Below are positions 6,485 through 12,869 of a stretch of 14,652 nucleotides of DNA, one piece after another. The stretch is from SFHK01 sp045538305 (GTDB lineage: Bacteria > Bacillota > Clostridia > Christensenellales > Aristaeellaceae). Where the stretch lies: assembly GCA_045538305.1 (NCBI GenBank), contig JAZSRC010000028.1, forward strand, positions 1-14,652. The letters run 5' to 3'. Made by a program: the position numbers and the translations under genes. The first letter of the stretch is position 1. The number at the start of each line of letters is the position of its first letter. The notes under the pieces are model-generated. The model did no database searches, was not told where the DNA came from, and saw only the letters and a list, made by a program, of their open reading frames with translations.

Positions 6485-8338
6485 TTATTCGGCAAGAGCG
6501 GCGCGCTGATCGATCCACTCATAGTAGGCATCGAAGTAAGCGTCGGTATCCATGGGCGCTTCAACGAGCTTGGTGCCCTTGTAGCGATAGTTGGAAATGC
6601 CGAAGGGAGCATACTGGGTGGTGAAGGGATCTACTCGGGATGCGGTATATCCGCCGCTGCCATAGCCAAAGGGCACGATGTAGGCCTTTTCAATCAGGTA
6701 GGCTTCTGCTTCTGCAAATGCCTCATAGCGGGCGGCGATGTCGATGGTGATGGCCTTGGCGGCGTCTACGAGGGCGTAGTACTCGGCCATGTCGGCTGCA
6801 TTTGCGCCCTTGTCCATGAAGTTATAGTTGTTGTCAACCTTGAAGGGATCGGTGTAGGTCTGCGGGTCGGCATAGTCCGGACCCCAGTTGCACTTAAGGA
6901 GCGCGTAGTTGCCGCTGCGGCGAACCTCGGTCAGGAAGCCCGTGGAGGGACCGGCCTCAACGATAATGTCGATGTAATCGGTTCCGAGCAGGCCTTCCAG
7001 CTGCTGCTCCACTACCTGGCACTCTGCATCCCAGCCGGTGGTGTTGGGGTTGTATTTCATGAGGATCTTGATGGGGAAGGTTGCGCCCTGTGCGGAAAGC
7101 TCTTCCATAGCCTGTGCTTTGAAGGCGAGGGCTGCATCCTTGGAGAAGGTATCTACGCCGCGGGCGGTGATTTCGGCCAGTGCGCCTACATTGGTGTAAT
7201 CAACGCCGTCCAGAGTTACGAAATCCGGCGGGGTTATGGTATTGAACATGATGGACTGGGGGTTGTCGGGCTCGGTGATCAGCATGGCCTTTTCGCGGTC
7301 CAGACCAGCGTAGATGGACTTGCGGAACGCCTCGTTGTTAGCGGCTAGCAGCCAGTTTTCGGGTTCATAGGCTTCGTCGAACTGCGGGTCGAAGTTGAAG
7401 GTGTAGAAATAGGTGTAGAAACCGGTCTGACGTACAGGACGGATCAGGCTGGCGGTTTCTTCGTTGCTCAGCCATTCGGAAGCGATCAGGGAGCTGATGG
7501 AAGCGGAATCGATTTCGCCGCGCTTATACATTTCGGCAGAGATCGTGGAGGCTTCCTTGTTGTAAATGTACTCGATGGTTTCAATTACAACCTTATCTGC
7601 ATCCCAGTTGGCGTTGTTCTTTACAAGCACGCGCTTTTCCTGAGGTTTGAACTCGCTCAGAAGGTATGCGCCGCAGTAAAGAATGGTGTCGGGAGAATTG
7701 GCAACGCCGAAGTTTTCGCCCATTTCGGCGAGGAACGGCTCGTATACAGGCATGAAGCACACATAGGTGAGCATGCTCTCGAAATACGGGCAGGGTGTTA
7801 ACAGCGTGTAAATGAGAGTGTACTCGTCCTGCGCTTTAACGCCAACGGTTTCAAAATCCACCGGCGCGGGAGCTGCTTCGCCCTCAGCGGGAGCGATGGT
7901 GGAGTTGTAGTATTCCTCGGCGCCTGCGATTACGGAGTAGAAAATGTCCGCCGTACCGGAAGCATTGGCTTCGGTAAGAATGTATTTGGCGGCGGTTACA
8001 AAGTCGTTTGCCGTCACGTTTGCTACGTATTCACCCTTGCTGTTAACCCAGGTCGCATTTTTGCGGAGGTTGAAGGTCCAGACTAGGCCGGTTTCGTCCA
8101 CGCTCCAGGATTCCGCGAGGGAGGGCTGAATCTGACCGAAAGCGTCGTATTCAACCAGTGTGTCGATAACGTTTGAGGAGAGGGAGAAGTCGTTGGTGGT
8201 TGCGGTGGTGAGGTAATTCAGGCTGGTCACTTCGCCGGAATACAGCGTTTTGAAGGAATTGCCCTCCGCCATCGCGGGACATACGGCAGCGCTCAGAACG
8301 AGTACGACTGCCAGTGCAAGCACGAGAAGCTTTTTCAT
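6485..8338 (-). CDS. oppA: Extracellular oligopeptide-binding protein, OppA/SBP_bac_5 family
   Basis: Solute receptor that captures peptides outside the membrane and hands them to OppBC. The start at 8338 is chosen because AAGGAGG sits 7 nt upstream and the product then opens with a textbook signal peptide: MKKLL, a hydrophobic run to about residue 19, then AMA (22-24) before EGNSF. A longer in-frame start at 8545 would place 69 hydrophilic residues in front and run through the promoter. The mature part shows family features: SLAESWSVDETGLVWTFNLRKNATW near the N-terminus, VTANDFVTAAKYIL, the ATP-independent ligand-binding lobes, and a C-terminal AEAYLIEKAYIVPFGYG stretch. Length is 617 residues, slightly longer than typical. 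C20 is preceded by AAV, a poor lipobox, so the protein appears to be cleaved by signal peptidase I rather than lipidated. Peptide specificity cannot be read from sequence. Confidence 0.93.
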   Translation of the reverse strand: MKKLLVLALAVVLVLSAAVCPAMAEGNSFKTLYSGEVTSLNYLTTATTNDFSLSSNVIDTLVEYDAFGQIQPSLAESWSVDETGLVWTFNLRKNATWVNSKGEYVANVTANDFVTAAKYILTEANASGTADIFYSVIAGAEEYYNSTIAPAEGEAAPAPVDFETVGVKAQDEYTLIYTLLTPCPYFESMLTYVCFMPVYEPFLAEMGENFGVANSPDTILYCGAYLLSEFKPQEKRVLVKNNANWDADKVVIETIEYIYNKEASTISAEMYKRGEIDSASISSLIASEWLSNEETASLIRPVRQTGFYTYFYTFNFDPQFDEAYEPENWLLAANNEAFRKSIYAGLDREKAMLITEPDNPQSIMFNTITPPDFVTLDGVDYTNVGALAEITARGVDTFSKDAALAFKAQAMEELSAQGATFPIKILMKYNPNTTGWDAECQVVEQQLEGLLGTDYIDIIVEAGPSTGFLTEVRRSGNYALLKCNWGPDYADPQTYTDPFKVDNNYNFMDKGANAADMAEYYALVDAAKAITIDIAARYEAFAEAEAYLIEKAYIVPFGYGSGGYTASRVDPFTTQYAPFGISNYRYKGTKLVEAPMDTDAYFDAYYEWIDQRAALAE

Positions 8339-8391
8339 GGATATGCCTCCTTTTCGCCCTATCAAAAGTATATTGGGCGTCGAATGGGAAC

Positions 8392-8420
8392 ATGATATCA
8401 CAGTTATACGAAAAATGCAA
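8392..8420 (-). promoter_or_regulatory. Sigma-A promoter of the opp-alr operon
   Basis: On the minus strand: -35 TTGCAT (8420-8415), 17-bp spacer, -10 TATCAT (8397-8392) with an extended -10 TG one base upstream. Predicted start of transcription is near 8385, giving a leader of about 45 nt. The leader contains a short CGCCC/GGGCG hairpin (8355-8379) just before the SD. An imperfect inverted repeat (GTTATACGA at 8403-8411, TCGTAAC at 8423-8429) overlaps the -35 and could be an operator. Confidence 0.75.
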
Positions 8421-8453
8421 TATCGTAACACAATTTTATTCAAAGACCGATAA

Positions 8454-8466
8454 TTAAATGATTTAA
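8454..8466. promoter_or_regulatory. 13-bp AT-rich palindrome in the divergent control region (possible operator)
   Basis: TTAAATGATTTAA is a perfect 6-1-6 palindrome lying between the two divergent promoters, about 35 bp upstream of the opp -35 and about 90 bp upstream of the other. It has the architecture of a dimeric regulator site but does not clearly match a known operator consensus. The local AT-richness raises the chance of a coincidental palindrome. Confidence 0.3.
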
Positions 8467-8555
8467 GTTCGACAATCTGAATTTGGGTTGCTGAAAAAAT
8501 TGCAAAATTAACATTGGCGGAAGCTGAAGCGATCGAAAGACGCAAAAATGCGGAA

Positions 8556-8584
8556 TTGAAATTTTTCTATTAATATTGTATAAT
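8556..8584 (+). promoter_or_regulatory. Near-consensus sigma-A promoter of the hydrogenase-like sensor operon
   Basis: TTGAAA (8556-8561), exactly 17 bp, TATAAT (8579-8584). Transcription should begin near 8591, about 40 nt before the first start codon. This is one mismatch from consensus, so the operon is expected to be well expressed by the housekeeping sigma factor, not only under an alternative sigma. Confidence 0.85.
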
Positions 8585-8629
8585 GAGTAAGTACAGTTTA
8601 TATTGCCACCGAAAGGGCGGTTGTTGACC

Positions 8630-8980
8630 ATGAAACTAAAGGAAATTCAGGAGCTTTTGTCGGCACATGGACTGACGGGAGAAGAGAATCCGGAGCTTGA
8701 AGTATTCAGCGCGTTTTCCAGCGATATGATGAGCGACGTGCTCGCCTTCCCGAAGGAGCACATGGTACTGCTTACGGGTCTGATCAATCCGCAGGTAATG
8801 CGTACGGCGGATATGCTGGATATCCGCATGGTAGTGTTTGTGCGCGGAAAGGTGCCAAATGAGGAAACGCTTGAAATGGCGAGAGAGTGCGGAATTTCCG
8901 TGCTATCTACTTCGCATACGATGTACATTGCCAGCGGTATACTGTATACCCATGGTCTGTATAGCCAGCAGCAGGAGTGA
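8630..8980 (+). CDS. Small DRTGG-type domain protein (first of two)
   Basis: A soluble 116-residue protein with no membrane segment or signal peptide. The sequence AFSSDMMSDVLAFP...MVLLTGLINPQVMRTADMLDIRMVVFVRGKVPNEETLEMA...ISVLSTSHTMYIASGILY follows the pattern of stand-alone DRTGG-type proteins found beside [FeFe]-hydrogenase-like genes in Firmicutes. DRTGG domains are alpha/beta modules related to CBS domains and suspected of binding small ligands. The ATG at 8630 is preferred over a TTG at 8603 because AAAGGGCGG (8612-8620) lies 9 nt before it. The ATG of the next gene follows the TGA by 5 nt. First gene behind a near-consensus promoter. No enzymatic role is evident; a regulatory or ligand-sensing job is inferred from context. 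The domain assignment rests on pattern memory, not a search. Confidence 0.8.
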   Translation: MKLKEIQELLSAHGLTGEENPELEVFSAFSSDMMSDVLAFPKEHMVLLTGLINPQVMRTADMLDIRMVVFVRGKVPNEETLEMARECGISVLSTSHTMYIASGILYTHGLYSQQQE

Positions 8981-8985
8981 GGGAT

Positions 8986-9441
8986 ATGAGTCAATTAAGA
9001 GAAGAATTCCAGGTTGGGGCAATGGACTTTGTTACCGCAGGAGAAGCTTCTTCCAGAATTAAGCGCATCCTGAAAAAACTGGGCGTGAATCCTAATGTTG
9101 TGCGCCGGCTTTCTATTGCTTGTTACGAAGCGGAGATCAATCTAGTCATCCATTCCATGGGCGGCAGGCTGACGCTGCTTGTAGGCGAGAGCGAGGTTAC
9201 CCTTGTATCTGAGGATATCGGCCCCGGTATCCCGGATATTCGCCTTGCGATGAGAGAGGGCTATTCAACAGCCAGCGACGATGTGCGCATGATGGGCTTT
9301 GGCGCCGGTATGGGCCTTGCAAATATGGCGCGCAATGCCGACCGTTTTCATATTCAGTCAAAGGTGGGAGAGGGCACGCGCATTGAAATGATATTCTCTC
9401 TGCAGGATACGCGTGCGAGTCTGAAACCGGAGGTGAGCTGA
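8986..9441 (+). CDS. RsbW/SpoIIAB-like GHKL ATPase (anti-sigma factor-type serine kinase)
   Basis: A 151-residue single-domain GHKL ATPase. The ATP-binding boxes are intact: N box with E48 and N52 (CYEAEINLVIH), G1 box D77-I-G-P-G81, and glycine-rich lid GFGAGMGLANM (104-114). It lacks a sensor domain and a phospho-accepting histidine domain, which points to the anti-sigma/serine-kinase group rather than a two-component histidine kinase. The ATG at 8986 is chosen because AGGAG (8973-8977) is 8 nt upstream. Its TGA shares a base with the next ATG (TGATG at 9439-9443), so it should be translationally coupled to the hydrogenase-like gene. No sigma factor, STAS antagonist or PP2C/SpoIIE phosphatase is in the window, so its target is unknown. 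In HydS-type clusters such ATPases are thought to relay a redox or H2 signal. Confidence 0.88.
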   Translation: MSQLREEFQVGAMDFVTAGEASSRIKRILKKLGVNPNVVRRLSIACYEAEINLVIHSMGGRLTLLVGESEVTLVSEDIGPGIPDIRLAMREGYSTASDDVRMMGFGAGMGLANMARNADRFHIQSKVGEGTRIEMIFSLQDTRASLKPEVS

Positions 9442-10763
9442 TGCCGATGAATCTGCACTCCGTTACGCTGGATAAGGGTAAGTGCGTAGGCTGTACCAAC
9501 TGCCTGAAGCGCTGCCCGACGGAAGCCATCCGCATCCGCGGCGGACGGGCAAGAATTGTGGACGACATGTGTATTGACTGCGGCGAATGCATTCGCGTAT
9601 GTCAGTATCATGCCAAAATTGCGCTTACCGATCCGCTTTCTTCCATTAACCGGTTCAAATATAAAATTGCGCTCCCTGCGCCTACGCTTTACGGTCAGTT
9701 CAAAAACCTGAAGGACATTGAAAGCGTACCCAGAGGGCTTATGCGCATGGGCTTTAACGAGGTATTCGACGTGGCCCGCGGCGCGGACATCGCTTCGCGT
9801 ATGGTCATGGAGAAGCTCAAGGAACCCGACTGTCCGCAGCCGCTGATTTCCTCTGCGTGTCCCGCGGTTATGCGTCTGATTCAGGTGCGCTTTCCGGAAT
9901 TGATCGATAATATTGTGGATATCCGGTCGCCGATGGAGATCGCAGCTTCCATTGCCAAAAGGGAGTTTTGCGAAAAGCACAATGTAAAGCCGGAAGAAGT
10001 GGGCTGTTTCTTTATCACGCCCTGCGCTGCCAAGGCTACGGCGGTCCGTTCTCCCATTGGCCATGAAAAAAGCGCCGTCGATGGTGCGATTTCCATGGTG
10101 GAAATCTATGGCCTTTTGAGCAATCAGATTCGCCGCGATCAGAATAAACAAAATGAATTCGATCCAGCGCACAGAGGCACGGCGCTGGGTATCGGCTGGG
10201 CGCGCTCTGGCGGCGAATGTCTCGCCATTTCCGAGGAGGAAGCGCTCGCCGTAGACGGCATAGAAGAAGTTGGAAAAGTTCTTGAGGCCATTGAAAATGA
10301 CAGACTTCCGGATCTGAAATACTTTGAAGGCCTGTCCTGCGTCGGCGGATGTGTTGGTGGGCCCATCGTGTTTGAGAATGTATTCATCGCCAGAAACCGT
10401 ATCAGAAAGCTGGTGTCGGAGCTTCCGAAGGTGAAGATCGAAGACGCGGTGTCCAAGGAAGAGCTGGAGCAGCTTAAGGATGATATTATGTTCGATACGC
10501 CCATCAGCTCTGTAGAAACCCTGAAGCTTGATCAGGACTTCAACGAAGCTCTGAAGAAGATGGATATGATAGAAGAAATCCGCAAAAAGCTTCCGGGCCT
10601 GGATTGCGGTTCCTGCGGCTCGCCCACGTGTCAGGCGCTTGCGGAAGATATCGTACGCGGCTATGCCAGAGAACTGGACTGCCTGTTCCTTTTGAAGGAA
10701 AAGGTAACCGTTATGGCAAAGCAGATGGTGGAAATCAGTGAACTCACGCGCGAAAAGAACTGA
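9441..10763 (+). CDS. [FeFe]-hydrogenase-like iron-sulfur protein, putative sensory type (HydS-like)
   Basis: A 440-residue cytoplasmic protein. Order: two ferredoxin-type 4Fe-4S motifs (C15/C18/C21/C25 and C44/C47/C50/C54); an H-cluster domain with the L1 motif as SSACPAVMRL (ligand C140), L2 as TPCAAKATA (C195, K198), L3 as LSCVGGCVGGP (C300, C304); then an extra C-terminal 4Fe-4S motif CGSCGSPTC with C389, C392, C397 and probably C414. All four cysteines that hold the H-cluster are present, so an active site could assemble given HydEFG, which are not in the window. The cysteine that normally feeds protons (first Cys of TSCCP) is alanine here (A139), and the L2 and L3 methionines are Thr and Leu. 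These changes fit putative sensory (group C/D) enzymes rather than H2-producing ones. There is no PAS domain, so output may pass to the overlapping kinase gene. AGGTGAGC-type SD (GGAGG at 9429-9433) precedes the ATG. Confidence 0.9.
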   Translation: MPMNLHSVTLDKGKCVGCTNCLKRCPTEAIRIRGGRARIVDDMCIDCGECIRVCQYHAKIALTDPLSSINRFKYKIALPAPTLYGQFKNLKDIESVPRGLMRMGFNEVFDVARGADIASRMVMEKLKEPDCPQPLISSACPAVMRLIQVRFPELIDNIVDIRSPMEIAASIAKREFCEKHNVKPEEVGCFFITPCAAKATAVRSPIGHEKSAVDGAISMVEIYGLLSNQIRRDQNKQNEFDPAHRGTALGIGWARSGGECLAISEEEALAVDGIEEVGKVLEAIENDRLPDLKYFEGLSCVGGCVGGPIVFENVFIARNRIRKLVSELPKVKIEDAVSKEELEQLKDDIMFDTPISSVETLKLDQDFNEALKKMDMIEEIRKKLPGLDCGSCGSPTCQALAEDIVRGYARELDCLFLLKEKVTVMAKQMVEISELTREKN

Positions 10764-10788
10764 TGACGATAAAGGAGAGGTGTTTTAT

Positions 10789-11130
10789 ATGAAAATTTCT
10801 GAGCTTGCCGGAAAAATTGAAGCCGAAATCATTACCAAAAATGTGGACGCCGAGCGCGAAGTGGAATGTGGCTACACCTGTGACCTTTTAAGCTGGGTTA
10901 TGGCAAACGGCAGCGAAGGCATGGCATGGGTTACCGTTCAGACGCACATGAACGTTATTGCGGTAGCTACGCTGCACGACATGAGCTGTGTTATCATTCC
11001 CGAAGGCATTAAGGTGGAAGACGACGTAGCTGCCAAGGCTGACGAAGAGGGGATCGCCATCCTGACCTCGCCCCTCGGCGCTTACGATATCTGCGGCCGT
11101 ATGAACGCCTGCGGAATTCCCGCAAAATAA
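10789..11130 (+). CDS. Small DRTGG-type domain protein (second of two)
   Basis: A 113-residue soluble protein starting MKISELAGKIEAEIIT. The stretch REVECGYTCDLLSWVMANGSEGMAWVTVQTHMNVIAVATLHDMSCVIIPEG and the ending DEEGIAILTSPLGAYDICGRM are typical of the DRTGG-type proteins encoded beside HydS-like genes. Its layout parallels the first small protein (8630-8980): a 'CDLLSWVMA' versus 'SDMMSDVLA' helix, then a beta strand, an exposed acidic segment, and a final 'G(I)(A/S)(I/V)L(T/S)(S/T)' strand, but identity is low, so the pair diverged long ago. The ATG at 10789 has AGAGG 8 nt upstream (10776-10780) and starts 25 nt after the hydrogenase-like stop. Function unknown; ligand binding or a protein-contact role is inferred. 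Confidence 0.82.
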   Translation: MKISELAGKIEAEIITKNVDAEREVECGYTCDLLSWVMANGSEGMAWVTVQTHMNVIAVATLHDMSCVIIPEGIKVEDDVAAKADEEGIAILTSPLGAYDICGRMNACGIPAK

Positions 11131-11138
11131 GCCCAGAT

Positions 11139-11846
11139 ATGAAGTGCGCTGTAGACCTTCACATGCATTCATGTCTGTCTCCTTGCGGGGATATGGATAT
11201 GACGCCCAACAACATTGTCAATATGGCCAAAATCAAGGGCCTGGATATGATTGCCGTTGCCGATCATAATTCGGCGATGCATTTGCCTGTGATACAGAAG
11301 GTCGCTGATTTTGTGGGCGTTCAGCTGCTTCCCGCTATTGAACTGAATACACGCGAGGAAGTGCATATGCTGGCATATTTTGAATCGGTCGACGCGGCTG
11401 TCGACTTTTCAAAGGAAATATACGAGTATTTGCCCAAGGTCAAAAACCGCGCGTCTTTGTTCGGCCAGCAGGCGCTGATGGACGAGGATGACGAGATTGT
11501 CGGGGAAGAGGAAAGGCTTCTGATTTCCGCGCTCAATCTGTCGATTGACGACCTTACGCATATGCTGATTGAACGAGGGGCGCTGGCCGTTCCCGCTCAC
11601 ATTAACCGCGGGTCGAACGGAATTCTGCAGGCGCTGGGCTTTGTGCCGCCCAACGAGCCGTTTTCGGCGCTGGAGGTAAGCGTCGGCATGCCGCTTCCGC
11701 ACAAAGGTATTCCCAACCTTGCGCAGCTGCATTCTTCAGACGCGCATTATCTGGAGAATATGCTCGAGCCCACGGAATTTCTGAACCTGCCCGAGTGTTC
11801 CCCCAGAGGCTTTTTTGACTACATTAAAAATTGGAACCGGAATTGA
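11139..11846 (+). CDS. PHP-domain metal-dependent phosphoesterase
   Basis: A 235-residue stand-alone PHP domain. The trinuclear metal-site residues appear complete: H8 and H10 (DLHMHS), D18 (CGDM), H43 (ADHN), E68 (AIELN), H76 (EVHML), H154 (PAHINR), D201 and H203 (SSDAHYL). PHP enzymes of this small class hydrolyse phosphate esters, including histidinol phosphate, nucleoside bisphosphates and short RNA ends; the substrate here cannot be told. An acidic stretch at about 115-125 (DEDDEIVGEEE) lies between the metal motifs. It starts 8 nt after the second DRTGG gene, has no clear Shine-Dalgarno sequence, and is probably translated by coupling. PHP genes recur beside HydS-like and DRTGG genes in Firmicutes, which suggests a shared pathway. 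Confidence 0.9.
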   Translation: MKCAVDLHMHSCLSPCGDMDMTPNNIVNMAKIKGLDMIAVADHNSAMHLPVIQKVADFVGVQLLPAIELNTREEVHMLAYFESVDAAVDFSKEIYEYLPKVKNRASLFGQQALMDEDDEIVGEEERLLISALNLSIDDLTHMLIERGALAVPAHINRGSNGILQALGFVPPNEPFSALEVSVGMPLPHKGIPNLAQLHSSDAHYLENMLEPTEFLNLPECSPRGFFDYIKNWNRN

Positions 11847-11857
11847 CGAGGTGCTTT

Positions 11858-12844
11858 ATGCAACATAATGACGACGCCTTTACTGCCATGCTTCTCACCC
11901 TGCCGCTGTCTGCGAATAAGGAGGAAATGGTTCGTCCGCTCAGCAGCGCGGAGTTTTCCGTTTTGCTTGAACGGGTGGAGGCGTCTTCGCTTCGGAATAT
12001 GGGCGATTTGATCGGCATGGATATTTCAGGTATTATGTCTCAGCTGCAGCTGCCGGAGGCAGAAGCATACAGGCTGTGCATGCTTTTAAGCCGTACCATG
12101 CCGCTTTCCTATGCCATGGAGCGTTATTACGAACAGAGTATCGATATACTAACCATGATGGACGCGGTATACCCTGCGCGCCTTACAGAGCGTCTGAAAA
12201 GCGATGCGCCTACCGCCATGTATCTTTGCGGAGATGAAAGCATACTCTCTCATCCTATGATCGGCATACTCGGCATTTCGGGCGTGAAAATGGATAAAAA
12301 AGCCGAGGAAGGCGTGCGCATGCTGGTTCGCGCCATTCATAACGAGGGATTTGGCATTATTACCTCTTCCGAGCCCGGCGCGTGCCGAGTGGCGGAAAAT
12401 GAGGCATTTGAAATAGGCGCAAAGCTGGTTTGCGTGCTTGCGGGCGACCTTATGAAAAAGAAGGACGAGGAAATGTACGCCGAAGCCATCGCGCGCAAGC
12501 AGGCGGTGCTTGTATCGCTTGTGCATCCCGATGCGCCGCATACGGGCGTGCATGCCGTTTCCAGAAACCGTGTTGTATACGCTATGTCCCATGCGGCTTT
12601 TATTGCGACGACCGATGCCAAACGGGGAGAGTCGGAAGCGATGAGAAAGCGCCTGTGCGACTGGCTGTACGTGTTTGACACGCCAAGTCCTACGGGAAAC
12701 CGCATTGTCATTTCACGCGGCGCTACGCCCGTTCAGCATATCGAAAAAATGAACTTTTCAAAGTATGCCGAAAACTGGCGCATGGCGGATGCGGAGCAGC
12801 TGAGCTTTTTTAAGGCAGCGCCTTTGCGGTATACAGGCTATTGA
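11858..12844 (+). CDS. Divergent DprA/Smf-like Rossmann-fold protein
   Basis: A 328-residue protein with the DprA layout: an N-terminal helical domain (about 1-90), the DprA lead-in IDILTMMDAVYPARL (95-109; compare 'I..i...D..YP..L'), APTAMYLCGD (117-126), then a Rossmann core including GIGIL-type strand GILGISGVK (136-144), IITSSEPGA (167-175), KLVCVLAGDL (189-198) and SRNRVVYAMSHAAFIAT (235-251; compare 'RNRIIaGLS...vvvea'). DprA normally loads RecA on single-stranded DNA in transformation. Here the key GSR motif reads GIS, and 'SGlArGID' reads SSEPGAC, so canonical DNA binding is doubtful. No C-terminal winged helix is evident. ATG at 11858 is chosen over a TTG at 11831 because GAGG lies 6 nt upstream; it starts 11 nt after the PHP stop. 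A specialised, non-competence role in this operon is inferred. Confidence 0.72.
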   Translation: MQHNDDAFTAMLLTLPLSANKEEMVRPLSSAEFSVLLERVEASSLRNMGDLIGMDISGIMSQLQLPEAEAYRLCMLLSRTMPLSYAMERYYEQSIDILTMMDAVYPARLTERLKSDAPTAMYLCGDESILSHPMIGILGISGVKMDKKAEEGVRMLVRAIHNEGFGIITSSEPGACRVAENEAFEIGAKLVCVLAGDLMKKKDEEMYAEAIARKQAVLVSLVHPDAPHTGVHAVSRNRVVYAMSHAAFIATTDAKRGESEAMRKRLCDWLYVFDTPSPTGNRIVISRGATPVQHIEKMNFSKYAENWRMADAEQLSFFKAAPLRYTGY

Positions 12845-12869
12845 TACCATGAAACAGGAGTTGAAGAAT

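Noticed and set aside
8481..8510. CodY- or Rex-type operator near the divergent promoters
   Set aside because: Only half-site resemblance (CTGAAAAAATT, TTGCAAAATTAACA); neither matches a full consensus.
8339..8545. N-terminal extension of oppA to an upstream start at 8545
   Set aside because: It would bury the signal peptide 69 residues in, skip the AAGGAGG site, and read through the operon's own promoter.
9354..10172. 272-codon minus-strand open frame inside the hydrogenase-like gene
   Set aside because: The + strand contains conserved Fe-S and H-cluster motifs across this span; the antisense frame has none.
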